Shown here: positions 7,984 through 17,063 of the stretch, piece by piece
Layout of the letters: the number at the start of each line of letters is the position of its first letter
Position numbering within the stretch: position 1 is the stretch's first letter
Source: Spirochaetota bacterium
GTDB taxonomy: Bacteria; Spirochaetota; UBA4802; UB4802
Length of the DNA stretch: 53,153 bases
Reading direction: 5' to 3'
Assembly: GCA_026414805.1 (NCBI GenBank)
Contig: JAOAIH010000013.1
Location: 1 to 53,153, forward strand
Notes under the pieces: generated by a model
The model's input: only the letters and a program-made list of their open reading frames with translations
What the model was told of the DNA's origin: nothing
The model's database searches: none
Translations under genes and position numbers: made by a program

Positions 7984-8322
7984 ATGGATATCACAAAAAG
8001 AACAAAGGATGACGTTGTCATACTGGATATCTCAGGCGAAATAGACCTTTACAATGCACCGGAGATTAAGGACATCATCAACAGCCTCATTGAAGAAAAA
8101 AAATTTAATGTCATTATTAATCTGGAAAAAGTAACGTATATCGACTCTTCGGGGATTGGTGCGCTTATTTCAAGTCTATCAAACTTAAAAAAATATCAGG
8201 GTGGGTTGAAGATAATTAACGTATTTGCATCAGTGCGAAAGGTTTTTGAACTCACAAAGTTAACATCCTTCTTTGAAATATATGATTCAGAAGAAGCGGC
8301 AATAGAATCATTCAAACGGTAA
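7984..8322 (+). CDS. STAS-domain anti-sigma factor antagonist (SpoIIAA/RsbV-like)
   Basis: The protein is 112 residues, a single STAS domain. It shows VVILDISGEIDLYNAPEIKD at the first strand and helix, and YIDSSGIGALISSL, where Ser56 matches the serine phosphorylated in SpoIIAA. In partner switching, the unphosphorylated form binds an anti-sigma kinase, and a PP2C phosphatase restores it by dephosphorylation. The intact PP2C at 23608-25923 is a plausible partner, but no RsbW-type kinase is seen in the window. Two promoters precede it, including an FNR-type one, so oxygen or redox may control its level. Confidence 0.92.
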   Translation: MDITKRTKDDVVILDISGEIDLYNAPEIKDIINSLIEEKKFNVIINLEKVTYIDSSGIGALISSLSNLKKYQGGLKIINVFASVRKVFELTKLTSFFEIYDSEEAAIESFKR

Positions 8323-8401
8323 GTATAAATTCAACCTAAGATACGTGTTGCACATATCCATAATGAGTTTCAGTGGTGTAAGAATTTCAAATAAAGAATC
8401 A

Positions 8402-8422
8402 ATGCTGAATCATGCTCAGCAT
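8402..8422 (+). promoter_or_regulatory. Inverted repeat before the LysM lipoprotein gene
   Basis: ATGCTGA (8402-8408) and TCAGCAT (8416-8422) form a perfect 7-bp hairpin or operator half-sites with a 7-base spacer. It lies 27 bases before the ATG at 8449 and just before GGAGG. It could be a 5' UTR hairpin or a repressor site. Confidence 0.3.
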
Positions 8423-8448
8423 GATGATCTGTATGTTCGGAGGAATAT

Positions 8449-9768
8449 ATGAAAATAAACAAAATTATCGCTGTAGTACTAGTTATTGGTGTAGCAATGT
8501 TAACTGCCTGTTTTGAAAAGGTTCCTGTTAAGGAGCTATCGCTTGCAAAAAATGCAATTAGCGAAGCTGAATCAGTGAAAGCTGATTACTATGCAAAAGA
8601 TGAATACCTTTTATCTAAAGATTTGCTTTTAAAAGCTCATGATAATGTAAAAAATGAGGAATATGATAAGGCAAAGCAAAATGCGCTAGACTCACAGAAA
8701 AAGGCTAAAGAAGCCTATGATAAAGCGCTCCCACTTCTTGCCAAAGATACTCTTGACGTAGCAACGCAAAGCTTGCAGGCGGCTGATGATGCATATGCGG
8801 CAGTTCTTGCAAAGGAAGATTATGCAAAAGCTAATGACATGTTGCAGGAGGCAGGCAAGCAGTATGAAAATAAGAATTACCTTGCCACCTACAAAGCTGC
8901 CCTTGACGCAGATATGTATGCAAAAAATGCTCGCAATGTAGCAATGAACCAGAAGGAAACGCTGGCTGATTCAATTAAAGAAGTAAATATTGTTATTGCT
9001 CAGGCAGAAAGTTACGGTGCCACTCAATATGCTCCTGAAAAACTGGCTTTGGCAAAGGAACATTCGCAGGTTGCGCGCATGGCGTATGAAACAGGTGAAC
9101 TTAAAAAAGGTTTTTCAGCTGTTGAAGTTGCAAAGCTCAATGCTGATGATGCATACTTTATTTCGCTGAAAGCAACTGCTGCCAAAAAGATTGAGGAAGC
9201 GCAAACAGCTATACAGACAGCTAAAGGCAGTCAAGCTGCACAGCTTTCATCAAGCGATATTAAGGCTGCAGAGGAATCGCTTGAGCAGGCAAAGACTTTA
9301 TTTAACGATGCCAAATACAAAGAATCAATGATTGCTGCAGGGCAGGCTATCAGTATTGCACAAGGAGTGTCTTCAAAGAAGGCGGTGGCGATAGCTCCTG
9401 TGATTGAACAGCAGGCAAAAGAAACAGCAGTTGTAAAAGAAGAACCTAAAGAAGCCCTGCAGAAAAAAGTTGAAGAAGAAACCGACTACACACTGTATAA
9501 AGTAAAGTATAATCCTGCAAAAAGGGACTGCCTGTGGCGTATTGCCGAAAAATTTTACAATGACGGATTTAAGTGGAAAGTGATTTTTGAAACAAACAGG
9601 GATATTGTAAAAAACCCTGATTTAATAAAACCTGGCTGGATGCTGAAAATACCAAAAACTGCAACAAAGATAACACAGCCAGTAAAACCAGTAAAAGATG
9701 AAGGTAAACAAGCAGTTATAAAAGAAAAAGAGCCACCTGCAACTGAGCTTAAAATGAAAACTGAATAA
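8449..9768 (+). CDS. Lipoprotein with helical repeats and a C-terminal LysM-like domain
   Basis: The protein is 439 residues. The signal ends MLTAC, giving lipidation at Cys21. Residues ~30-320 are Ala/Lys/Glu-rich helices with repeats of the type LxxAxxxYxxAKxxAxxS, close to DUF4398-type lipoproteins. The C-terminal part has YKVKYNPAKRDCLWRIAEKF and NRDIVKNPDLIKPGWMLKIP, which match the two halves of a LysM peptidoglycan-binding fold. It would tether the membrane to the cell wall. Start is firm: GGAGGAATAT precedes the ATG. A perfect terminator follows directly. Confidence 0.85.
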   Translation: MKINKIIAVVLVIGVAMLTACFEKVPVKELSLAKNAISEAESVKADYYAKDEYLLSKDLLLKAHDNVKNEEYDKAKQNALDSQKKAKEAYDKALPLLAKDTLDVATQSLQAADDAYAAVLAKEDYAKANDMLQEAGKQYENKNYLATYKAALDADMYAKNARNVAMNQKETLADSIKEVNIVIAQAESYGATQYAPEKLALAKEHSQVARMAYETGELKKGFSAVEVAKLNADDAYFISLKATAAKKIEEAQTAIQTAKGSQAAQLSSSDIKAAEESLEQAKTLFNDAKYKESMIAAGQAISIAQGVSSKKAVAIAPVIEQQAKETAVVKEEPKEALQKKVEEETDYTLYKVKYNPAKRDCLWRIAEKFYNDGFKWKVIFETNRDIVKNPDLIKPGWMLKIPKTATKITQPVKPVKDEGKQAVIKEKEPPATELKMKTE

Positions 9769-9771
9769 ATG

Positions 9772-9797
9772 TAAGGGGCTGCTTTTGCAGCCCCTTA
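9772..9797. terminator. Bidirectional intrinsic terminator
   Basis: TAAGGGGCTGC (9772-9782) pairs perfectly with GCAGCCCCTTA (9787-9797) across a TTTT loop. It lies between the convergent LysM lipoprotein gene and mazG. Confidence 0.85.
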
Positions 9798-9800
9798 GTA

Positions 9801-10577
9801 TTATTTATTCTTTGATTCTTCCCACAGTGCATCCAATTCATGGAGTGAGGTTTGCGTAATATCCTTGTTCATTTCATCAAGGCGTTTTTCTATATATTGA
9901 AAGCGCTGTATGAATTTGGATACAGTATGTTGGAGAGCTTCTTCGGGATTGATTTCTACATGCCGTGCAATGTTAACTATAGTAAATAAAATATCACCAA
10001 TTTCTTCCTTAAGTGCTTGGCGGTTTTCTTTATTGTTTTGTAGTGCATGGTTAAATTCACTTACTTCTTCGTGTAATTTGGATATAACGTCTTCAATACG
10101 CTCCCAGTCAAAGCCAACCCTACCAACTTTTTGCTGCACACGGTATGCCTTCAGCAATGCGGGAAGATGAGCTGGTACACCTTCTAACAAGGACTCTCCA
10201 TTTTGTTTTTCTTTTTTCTTAATTTTTTCCCAGCGGTCTATGACCTCATATTTATCTTTTACGGTATCGTTGCCAAATACGTGAGGATGACGGCGGATTA
10301 ACTTTTCAATGACAGTGGTGGCCACATCATCAATATCAAAGATATTTTGCTCACTGGCAAGCTGTGCATGTGCATAGATTTGATATAAAAGGTCGCCTAA
10401 TTCTTCTTTAAGGTTTTCATAATTGTTGTTTTCTATTGCTTGATATACTTCGTAAGCTTCTTCAATGAGGTAAGGCTTCAATGTATCTGAGGTTTGTGCC
10501 TTATCCCACGCACATCCATTGGGGCTTCGTAATATGCTTGCGATTTCTTTTAATCTATACAGGGGTGGTGTTTCCAT
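9801..10577 (-). CDS. mazG: Nucleoside triphosphate pyrophosphohydrolase MazG
   Basis: The protein is 258 residues, close to the 263 of E. coli MazG. It begins with the family signature RSPNGCAWDKAQTSDTLKPY. There are two MazG folds, each with acidic metal-binding pairs: EEAYEVYQAI plus EELGDLL, then EEVSEFNHAL plus EEIGDIL. MazG hydrolyses NTPs and dNTPs to monophosphates, cleaning up aberrant nucleotides and affecting (p)ppGpp levels. GGAG precedes the ATG. It is a single-gene unit. Confidence 0.95.
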   Translation of the reverse strand: METPPLYRLKEIASILRSPNGCAWDKAQTSDTLKPYLIEEAYEVYQAIENNNYENLKEELGDLLYQIYAHAQLASEQNIFDIDDVATTVIEKLIRRHPHVFGNDTVKDKYEVIDRWEKIKKKEKQNGESLLEGVPAHLPALLKAYRVQQKVGRVGFDWERIEDVISKLHEEVSEFNHALQNNKENRQALKEEIGDILFTIVNIARHVEINPEEALQHTVSKFIQRFQYIEKRLDEMNKDITQTSLHELDALWEESKNK

Positions 10578-10993
10578 TGTTTTCTCCAGAAAATGAATGT
10601 TAAGTATGTGAATATGTATTGTTATAGAGATTAATAATAATTACATGTTGTATAGTACACAAAATAAAAAGCAATGATATCCGCTGCCACAAAAGAATAC
10701 TACTATAGGGTATCCTGCAATTTTTATTACGATTGTTATACATTCATTTATAGCGCTTTATTACAGTAATATCAAAACTAATGCACTAAGCTTTAGATTT
10801 TTTATGCTGATGCTATGTGCACTGCATCACTATAAGAAAAGACAAAGATTTTAAAAAATTATTTGAGGAAATTATTAGTATCAAGTAAGTAAAATTTTAT
10901 GTTGACACTATTATATTATTGTGGACATACGCACTATAGAGCATACCATAGTGTAGATACATACTAATTTTTCCCTAACATACGAGGTATTTC
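10578..10993. other. Intergenic region between mazG and glyA (416 bases)
   Basis: This divergent region holds the promoters of mazG and glyA. A TTGACA occurs at 10902-10907 but has no convincing -10 at normal spacing. CACTAT (10932-10937) and ATAGTG (10948-10953) form a short inverted repeat near glyA, possibly an operator. No glycine, SAM or THF riboswitch pattern is visible. A 23-codon GTG frame at 10817-10888 is noted as rejected. Confidence 0.5.
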
Positions 10994-12262
10994 ATGAGTA
11001 TACAAAAATTTTTAAAGGATTCGGATCCTGAAGTATTTTCAATTATTCAGAAAGAAAATCAGCGTCAGGAGAACACGCTTATACTAATTGCATCAGAAAA
11101 TTACACATCACAGGCGGTGCTGGAGGCGTCGTCCTGTACAATGACCAATAAATATGCAGAAGGGTATCCCGGCAAGCGTTACTACAATGGCTGTCAGTTT
11201 GTTGACGAGGTGGAAACCGTAGCTATCGCCCGCATTAAAAAACTTTTTGGTGCCGATGTTGCAAACGTTCAGCCACACAGTGGCACGCAGGCAAATATGG
11301 CTGTGCTTATGGCATTGCTTGAACCGGGCGATACCATTATGGGAATGAACCTTTCACATGGCGGTCACCTTTCGCATGGCTCCCCAGTTAACTTTTCGGG
11401 TATTTACTTTAAGGTTGTATCATACGGTGTCACAAAGGATACTCACCGCATAGACTACGACCAGGCAGCTATGCTTGCTAAAGAGCATAAGCCTAAAATC
11501 ATCATTGCCGGCGCATCAGCATATCCGCGCATAATTGACTGGAACAGGTTTCGGGAGATAGCTGACAGCGTTGGCGCTGTGCTTTTAGCTGACATTGCGC
11601 ATATTGCAGGGCTTGTTGCAACAGGGCATCACCCTTCGCCAGTGCCAGTTGCTGATTTTGTAACGATGACCACTCATAAAACACTGCGTGGGCCACGCGG
11701 CGGATTAATACTAGCAAAGCAAAAATACGAAGGGATGATGAACAAGTACATTTTCCCGGGCATTCAGGGTGGGCCGCTTATGAATACTATTGCAGCCAAA
11801 GCGGTGGCATTTGGTGAGGCGCTGCAGCCGTCATTTAAGGATTACTCGGCTCAGGTAATTGCTAATGCTAAATCTTTGGCCCAAACATTGTTATCGCGTG
11901 GACTTACTCTTGTCAGTGGCGGCACAGATAATCACCTGTTGCTGGTTGATCTTCGCAATAAAAACTTAACCGGCAGGGATGTTGCCAACAGGCTGGAAGA
12001 GGCTGGTATAACCTGTAATAAAAATGGTGTACCGTTTGATGATAAATCGCCTATGGTAACGAGCGGTATACGCCTTGGAAGCCCTGCACTCACTACAAGG
12101 GGCTTGAAGGAAGATGATTTCAGGCATATTGGCAATTTAATCTGTGACATCATTGATAATATGGATGATGAAAAAGTGCTAAACCGGGTGAAAGGCCAAG
12201 TGCAGGAAATTTGCAAGGCATATCCCACTGATTTTTTGCGCCTAGAGCCGCGAGGAATATAG
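10994..12262 (+). CDS. glyA: Serine hydroxymethyltransferase
   Basis: The protein is 422 residues, full length for bacterial SHMT. It has [24 protein letters not shown], the SGTQAN cofactor loop, and [11 protein letters not shown], where Lys229 forms the PLP Schiff base. It interconverts serine and glycine with tetrahydrofolate, feeding one-carbon units to purines, thymidylate and methionine. ACGAGG precedes the ATG. Codon use is more G/C-rich than the neighbours, as expected for a highly expressed gene. Confidence 0.98.
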   Translation: MSIQKFLKDSDPEVFSIIQKENQRQENTLILIASENYTSQAVLEASSCTMTNKYAEGYPGKRYYNGCQFVDEVETVAIARIKKLFGADVANVQPHSGTQANMAVLMALLEPGDTIMGMNLSHGGHLSHGSPVNFSGIYFKVVSYGVTKDTHRIDYDQAAMLAKEHKPKIIIAGASAYPRIIDWNRFREIADSVGAVLLADIAHIAGLVATGHHPSPVPVADFVTMTTHKTLRGPRGGLILAKQKYEGMMNKYIFPGIQGGPLMNTIAAKAVAFGEALQPSFKDYSAQVIANAKSLAQTLLSRGLTLVSGGTDNHLLLVDLRNKNLTGRDVANRLEEAGITCNKNGVPFDDKSPMVTSGIRLGSPALTTRGLKEDDFRHIGNLICDIIDNMDDEKVLNRVKGQVQEICKAYPTDFLRLEPRGI

Positions 12263-12265
12263 TTC

Positions 12266-12294
12266 TTGACTAAATGCACGAAATGTAGTAGCAT
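12266..12294 (+). promoter_or_regulatory. Sigma-70-type promoter for the FecR lipoprotein
   Basis: TTGACT (12266-12271), a 17-base spacer and TAGCAT (12289-12294) begin four bases after the glyA stop. The implied leader is about 180 bases. The -10 resembles the TAGTAT of the STAS promoter. Confidence 0.45.
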
Positions 12295-12477
12295 TCATAC
12301 GTCATTTGATGAACATAAAGGTAAGAAGCATAAATCATTTATTCTAAAGATTTATCACCCTTTTGTGATTGGAAATGACAGGGTATGTAGTCTGGGATTT
12401 CTAATGACAGAAGAGAGAGTTTAGGTACCATGTTTTAAATCAAGCAAAAGCAATTTTTATTTTTATTGGAGGAATAT

Positions 12478-13467
12478 ATGAAAAAGGTAGTAGCCGTACT
12501 AATTATGTGTTCCATAGCAGTAGCTGGCTGTAAAAAAGAAAAGAAATATACCGTGGCGCGTGAAGGGCTGGTTAACTTTGTTTCTGGCACAGTGCTGCTT
12601 GTTACAAATGGAACTGAAGCAAAAGCCCAGATTGGCGATGCAATCAAAGAAGGCATGACTATCAAAACAGTGGGGCCAAAATCGTTAGCTGAGATTTATA
12701 TTGGCGAAAATGCTGTAAAGATTTTAGGCGATACAGTTGTAAAAGTTGAAAAACTTTTGACCAATGTTGACAGCAATACTGAAGAGTCATCGTTTATTGT
12801 AGAAAAAGGGCGCATGTTCTCAAAAGTAACAAAGAAGCTTGCCAAGGGCGATAGTTATCAGGTAAAAACTCCTACCGCAATAGCAGCGGTACGCGGTACT
12901 GATTTTCTGGTGACTCAGGAAGAGGATAAGAGTAATGTTGCCTGCTTGGATGGTATGCTTGAAGTCTTGAACCAGAGCCTGGCAACAGGTCAGCCAATAG
13001 TGCTTGAAGAAAAGCAGGAAGTTGATGTTGTTCCTGGGCAGGACATGGTAGCAAAGCAGATATCTGAAGACAAGCTGCGTATGCTTTCAATTCTTCTTGA
13101 GATAAAGGCAATGCGAGAAGATATCCGCAAGAAGTATGAGCAGCAGCGCGAGGAAATTTTGAAGTATGTAGAAGAACAGAAGAAAGCTGACAAAACGATG
13201 CTAGAAGAACAGCGTGAAAAGGACAAAGCGCTGGTTGAAGAGCAGAAAGCTCGTGACAAGGCAATGATTGAAGGCATAAAGGGTGAGATAAAAGGTGAAT
13301 CAGGCAAGGCTGCTCAGCAGTCACTTGATGCAGCAAAGAGCCAAATGCAGGATGCCAAAGCGGTTGATAAGGACCAGGCTTCAACAGAGGCAAAAGATCA
13401 GATGAGTGCGATGAAGCCAAAGATTGAAAAGCCAAAAGTAGATTTAAATCAGTTTAAGAATCAGTGA
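12478..13467 (+). CDS. FecR-domain lipoprotein with C-terminal coiled coil
   Basis: The protein is 329 residues. The start at 12478 is chosen because GGAGGAATAT precedes it. Signal MKKVVAVLIMCSIAVAGCKK gives a lipoprotein with lipid at Cys18. Residues ~35-190 form a FecR beta domain: V(N)FVSGTVLL...IGDAIKEGMTIKT...AEIYIGENAVKILGDT...VKTPTAIAAVRGTDFLV. Residues ~200-260 are a charged coiled coil with repeating EEQ-KDKA units; the tail is Lys/Gln-rich. Unlike classical FecR it has no cytoplasmic anti-sigma segment and no sigma gene beside it. It more likely has a structural or sensing role in the envelope, as in many spirochaete FecR lipoproteins. Confidence 0.85.
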   Translation: MKKVVAVLIMCSIAVAGCKKEKKYTVAREGLVNFVSGTVLLVTNGTEAKAQIGDAIKEGMTIKTVGPKSLAEIYIGENAVKILGDTVVKVEKLLTNVDSNTEESSFIVEKGRMFSKVTKKLAKGDSYQVKTPTAIAAVRGTDFLVTQEEDKSNVACLDGMLEVLNQSLATGQPIVLEEKQEVDVVPGQDMVAKQISEDKLRMLSILLEIKAMREDIRKKYEQQREEILKYVEEQKKADKTMLEEQREKDKALVEEQKARDKAMIEGIKGEIKGESGKAAQQSLDAAKSQMQDAKAVDKDQASTEAKDQMSAMKPKIEKPKVDLNQFKNQ

Positions 13468-13494
13468 TATATAAAATTTATTACTATTATACAT

Positions 13495-13525
13495 ATTACC
13501 CCGCTTCTGCGATAAGCGGGGTAAT
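13495..13525. terminator. Intrinsic terminator after the FecR gene
   Basis: ATTACCCCGCTT (13495-13506) pairs perfectly with AAGCGGGGTAAT (13514-13525) over a 7-base loop. The following TGTTTCT is only partly T-rich. Confidence 0.75.
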
Positions 13526-13529
13526 GTTT

Positions 13530-13561
13530 CTAATAATTTTGCTATCAGGCAAAATTATTAG
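13530..13561. terminator. Second hairpin with T-tract
   Basis: CTAATAATTTTGC (13530-13542) pairs perfectly with GCAAAATTATTAG (13549-13561), followed shortly by eight T's. Together with the previous hairpin it strongly insulates the next gene from upstream transcription. Confidence 0.7.
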
Positions 13562-13590
13562 CTATTTTTTTTGCTTATAGGCAAAAATTC

Positions 13591-13619
13591 TTGACTCCCA
13601 CCCCATTATTTAGTACTGT
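13591..13619 (+). promoter_or_regulatory. Sigma-70-type promoter of the ATPase gene (leaderless)
   Basis: TTGACT (13591-13596), 17 bases, TACTGT (13614-13619). The ATG is at 13626, about where transcription should begin, and no Shine-Dalgarno exists, so a leaderless mRNA is predicted. Confidence 0.45.
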
Positions 13620-13625
13620 ATATTT

Positions 13626-14801
13626 ATGACAGTAGATAGATATCTTACACGCTCCATTTACAATGATCTTAACCAAAAAATGGTATTTGTGGGTGGTCCA
13701 CGTCAGGTTGGTAAAACTACACTTGCCAAAAAGTTAATTGGCAAAATGTATGACTGTGCTGCTTATTTCAACTGGGATAATCGTCAGGATAGAAAAATTA
13801 TTATACACAGTCAATGGCCAGGGAATGCCAATCTGATTATTCTTGATGAAATACATAAGTATAAGAACTGGAAGTCGTTTGTAAAAGGAGAATATGATAA
13901 ACATAATGAACGGTTTCACTTTCTTGTGACAGGGAGTGCTCGTCTTGATGTGTACAGGAGGGGTGGTGATTCTTTACAGGGCAGATATCATTATTACCGA
14001 TTGTATCCTTTTTCACTGGCAGAATTAATTGGCAAAAACAATCTCCCTGAAGTGTTTAATGAGTTAAAGATTGAGAATATTCACCATGAAGATGTACTAT
14101 TACAGCTTGATACGTATGGAGGATTTCCTGAACCTTGTATTAGTCAAAACAGTAAAACTCTGAGGCGGTGGCATAATGAAAAGATTGAACGAATGTTTAG
14201 AGAGGATATCCTTGATATTGAACGGATCACAGATATGAGTAATATGAAATTATTTAGTGATATGCTTCCAGAACGCGTGGGTTCACCGTTATCATTGAAT
14301 TCATTGCGAGAAGACATTGGAGTAAGTCATAAAGCAGTTTCAAACTGGTTGAATATATTGGAATCATTTTATTACTGTTTCAGAGTATATCCTTATGCTC
14401 AATCAAAGATCAGGTCAATTAAAAAAGAACCAAAATTATATCTTATAGACTGGTCTGAGGTTGAAGATGAAGCTGCAAGGTTTGAAAATATGGTTGCAAC
14501 ACATCTTTTAAAATTTGCACATTTTATTTATGATAGCGAAGGGTATGTGTGTGAATTATGGTATTTGCGAAATGTTGATAAAAAAGAGGTGGATTTTTTA
14601 CTGACAGTCAATAGAAAACCCTGGATAGCTGTTGAAACTAAACTATCTGATGTTTTAGTTTCAGGTAACCTTGAATATTTTAAAGAAAGGGTTCCTATTC
14701 CATTCTGTTATCAAGTTGTAAAAAAACCTGGCATTGATTTTTTTACTCCTTCAAATATTAGAATTATTTCAGCTGATAAGTTTTTGGCAGCTCTTGTATA
14801 A
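13626..14801 (+). CDS. AAA_14/DUF4143 ATPase
   Basis: The protein is 391 residues with the standard two-part layout of this family. The N-terminal ATPase has Walker A GGPRQVGKTTLAKKLIG (~25-40), Walker B NLIILDEIHKY, and sensor FLVTGSARLD. The C-terminal DUF4143 region (~190-350) has a winged-helix segment (SPLSLNSLREDIGVSHKAV) and a nuclease-fold-like end, FENMVATHLLK...WYLRNVDKKEVDFLLTVNRKPWIAVETKLS. That end matches the E-D-ExK pattern of PD-(D/E)XK domains. The role of the family is poorly known and it often behaves as a mobile or accessory gene. Here it is isolated by two terminators and its own promoter. Confidence 0.88.
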   Translation: MTVDRYLTRSIYNDLNQKMVFVGGPRQVGKTTLAKKLIGKMYDCAAYFNWDNRQDRKIIIHSQWPGNANLIILDEIHKYKNWKSFVKGEYDKHNERFHFLVTGSARLDVYRRGGDSLQGRYHYYRLYPFSLAELIGKNNLPEVFNELKIENIHHEDVLLQLDTYGGFPEPCISQNSKTLRRWHNEKIERMFREDILDIERITDMSNMKLFSDMLPERVGSPLSLNSLREDIGVSHKAVSNWLNILESFYYCFRVYPYAQSKIRSIKKEPKLYLIDWSEVEDEAARFENMVATHLLKFAHFIYDSEGYVCELWYLRNVDKKEVDFLLTVNRKPWIAVETKLSDVLVSGNLEYFKERVPIPFCYQVVKKPGIDFFTPSNIRIISADKFLAALV

Positions 14802-14863
14802 ATTATTTATTTACAAATTCTTATTATATACTAAATTAAATAACCAATTTAAGGAATCGTACT

Positions 14864-15649
14864 ATGATCAAATTAGCCTTCATAGGGACCGGCACCTGTA
14901 ACGCAACTTCACGTAAACCACAGTCGCTTGCATTTTCTATTGATGGAGAGCTTGTCATGGTTGACTGTGGCGGTGGTGCCTATCATGCTATTGCTGCACT
15001 CAATGATCCTGATTTCAACTATAGCACTATTTCTACAATTATACTTACTCATTATCACGTTGATCATGTTTCAGGACTGCCTGACCTTTTATGGGGTGAG
15101 ATGTGGGATCATACAGGGCACCGAACCGAACCGCTGACAATAGTGGGTCCGAAGGGATTGCATAACTTTTATCAGGAACGACTTATGCCGTTTATGGGGG
15201 ACTATCCGCTGCCTTTTAAGGTGGATCTGATTGAATTGAAAGATGGTGATATTTTTGAAGGAAATGGATACAGGGTAACATCAGTGGCACTTGCACATGG
15301 TGATTATGCATCAGGGTATCGGTTTGATTTTGGTACTTTATCGGTAGCAATTACTGGTGACACAGGATACTGCGATGCGTTGGTTACACTACTTTCATCT
15401 GTGGATAAAGCTGTAATTGAGTGGGGTATAGCTTCAGAAGATGAGTATCCGTTGCATCTATCTTCCAAAGACATTATTACGTTAATAAAAAATGATGCCT
15501 GGCCACAGAATGTATATGCACTTCATGTATACCCTGTTGTGGATGTAGATTTTAATGAACAAATACAAAAAATGAAAGCACTTGTTGCTTCATACAATAA
15601 ATCCATTGAATTCCCTTCCGATGGGGATATATTGACATTGATTTCTTGA
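14864..15649 (+). CDS. Metallo-beta-lactamase-fold hydrolase, RNase Z-like
   Basis: The protein is 261 residues. It has the metal motif THYHVDHVSG (HxHxDH), a later conserved GDTGYCDALV, and the C-terminal ALHVYPV His. The start IKLAFIGTGTCN matches the RNase Z/AtsA branch (xxGTG). True RNase Z is longer and has an exosite that I do not see, so this may be a small-molecule hydrolase. TAAGGAATC precedes the ATG. It ends within the upstream region of the next gene and is probably cotranscribed with it. Confidence 0.8.
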   Translation: MIKLAFIGTGTCNATSRKPQSLAFSIDGELVMVDCGGGAYHAIAALNDPDFNYSTISTIILTHYHVDHVSGLPDLLWGEMWDHTGHRTEPLTIVGPKGLHNFYQERLMPFMGDYPLPFKVDLIELKDGDIFEGNGYRVTSVALAHGDYASGYRFDFGTLSVAITGDTGYCDALVTLLSSVDKAVIEWGIASEDEYPLHLSSKDIITLIKNDAWPQNVYALHVYPVVDVDFNEQIQKMKALVASYNKSIEFPSDGDILTLIS

Positions 15650-15672
15650 TATTTATTTTTTGGAAAATATTC

Positions 15673-16866
15673 ATGAAAACAATAGAAACTGATTACTGTA
15701 TCATTGGTGCTGGTGTTGTAGGTTTAGCTATAGCGCGAGAGCTATCGCTTAAAAAAAAGAAAAAAATTATTGTGTGCGAAAAAGAAGCATTGGCAGGCTG
15801 CCATGCTTCAGGCAGAAATAGCGGGGTACTGCATGCAGGCATTTATTATTCAACTGGTAGCATGAAAGCGCATACCTGTGTAGAGGGCAACAGATTGATG
15901 AAATCATTCTGTAGATCAAAAGGGGTTAAGGTTAATGAAACAGGCAAGGTCATTGTGGCAAAGAATGAAGCACAATTGCCCACTTTGCATTTGCTGTATG
16001 AGCGCGCACGTAATAATGGAGTCCAGGTCCAATTAATTAATGTAAAACAATTAGCTGCTATTGAACCTTGTGCAAAGACGTATAATGAAGCGTTATTTTC
16101 ACCACAAACAGCGGTTGTTGATCCAAAGGCAGTGATGCAGGCATTATATGAAGACTGTGCGCAAAGGGGAGTAACGGTGCTATTTAATACACCGTTTTTT
16201 TGTTTTGACGACAGTGCTACTGTGATTGCTGGTCAGTATGCAATACAATTTGAAAAGCTCATTAACTGTGCTGGTGCATACAGTGATATCATTGCACATT
16301 CACGGGGGCTTGCACGTCATTTGACGTTAATACCGTTTAAAGGGATTTATGCCAAATTAAAAAAAACAAGCAGGCTTAAAATTAACGGCAACATATATCC
16401 CGTGCCCGATGTTCGCAATCCATTTTTGGGTGTGCATTTTACTGCTAATCCCCATGGCGATGTGTATATTGGACCCACGGCTATGCCCGTGTTTGGCCGT
16501 GAGCACTATGGGTTGCTCAAAGGTCTTGGCACAGAAAGTGCCAGTATATTCTTCAAGGATGCAGTGCTGTTTTTTACAAATAAAAATTTCAGAACCGTTG
16601 CGCTAGAGGAGCCAAAAAAATATATCCCCTATTTCTTTTACAAGGATGCAAAAGAATTGGTACAAAATCTTTTGTTCAGTGATATTGAACCAACAATAAA
16701 ATCAGGCATACGTCCACAGCTGGTTGACTGGTCCAAAAAGGAGCTGGTGATGGATTTTAGCGTGTTTGCAGATGCAAATACAGTGCACGTGTTAAATGCA
16801 GTGTCGCCAGCATTCACTGCATCTATGGCATTTGCAAAATTAATAGTTGATAAATATTGTATATAA
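15673..16866 (+). CDS. lhgO: L-2-hydroxyglutarate oxidase/dehydrogenase (FAD)
   Basis: The protein is 397 residues. The start at 15673 is preferred because the FAD-binding strand DYCIIGAGVVGLAIARELS then sits at the usual distance. A TTG at 15646 that overlaps the previous stop is less likely. RNSGVLHAGIYYSTGSMKA closely fits the LhgO/L2HGDH signature. GIRPQLVDW near the C-terminus is also typical. It oxidises L-2-hydroxyglutarate to 2-oxoglutarate and passes electrons to quinone or oxygen, a metabolite-repair reaction. A GCGATAGCT motif copy lies at 15740-15748. Confidence 0.88.
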   Translation: MKTIETDYCIIGAGVVGLAIARELSLKKKKKIIVCEKEALAGCHASGRNSGVLHAGIYYSTGSMKAHTCVEGNRLMKSFCRSKGVKVNETGKVIVAKNEAQLPTLHLLYERARNNGVQVQLINVKQLAAIEPCAKTYNEALFSPQTAVVDPKAVMQALYEDCAQRGVTVLFNTPFFCFDDSATVIAGQYAIQFEKLINCAGAYSDIIAHSRGLARHLTLIPFKGIYAKLKKTSRLKINGNIYPVPDVRNPFLGVHFTANPHGDVYIGPTAMPVFGREHYGLLKGLGTESASIFFKDAVLFFTNKNFRTVALEEPKKYIPYFFYKDAKELVQNLLFSDIEPTIKSGIRPQLVDWSKKELVMDFSVFADANTVHVLNAVSPAFTASMAFAKLIVDKYCI

Positions 16867-17004
16867 TAATTGAAATGTTTTTTATAGGCGATAGTTTTAT
16901 CTATACACTATTGCAGATAAATGTAGCATGTTATTAGTATGGTGTTAGTTTATACGGAGCGCATTGTTTTAAACTAAAGTGCTTTCATTACATTCCTTTG
17001 TTGA

Positions 17005-17033
17005 TTGACCTGGTATACAAAAGTTAATAATAA
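17005..17033 (+). promoter_or_regulatory. Possible promoter of ugd
   Basis: TTGACC (17005-17010), 17 bases, TAATAA (17028-17033). It lies 30 bases before the ugd ATG and its GAAGGAG. The -10 is weak. Confidence 0.3.
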
Positions 17034-17063
17034 AATCTATTTTTTAATTGAAGGAGTTGAAAT

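Noticed and set aside
10817-10888. Short GTG frame ending KDKDFKKLFEEIISIK
   Set aside because: It looks somewhat coding-like but is only 23 codons, with a stop just upstream and no family; too little to call.
10578-10993. Glycine/SAM/THF riboswitch before glyA
   Set aside because: No conserved core of any of these classes could be seen.
12872-13435. 187-residue open frame antisense to the FecR gene
   Set aside because: It mirrors the strongly biased codons of the coiled-coil region; composition is Leu/His/Pro-rich, and no start signal exists.
16888-16914. GCGATAG/CTATTGC hairpin after lhgO
   Set aside because: Long loop and no T-tract; the first arm is explained by the iterated GCGATAG motif.
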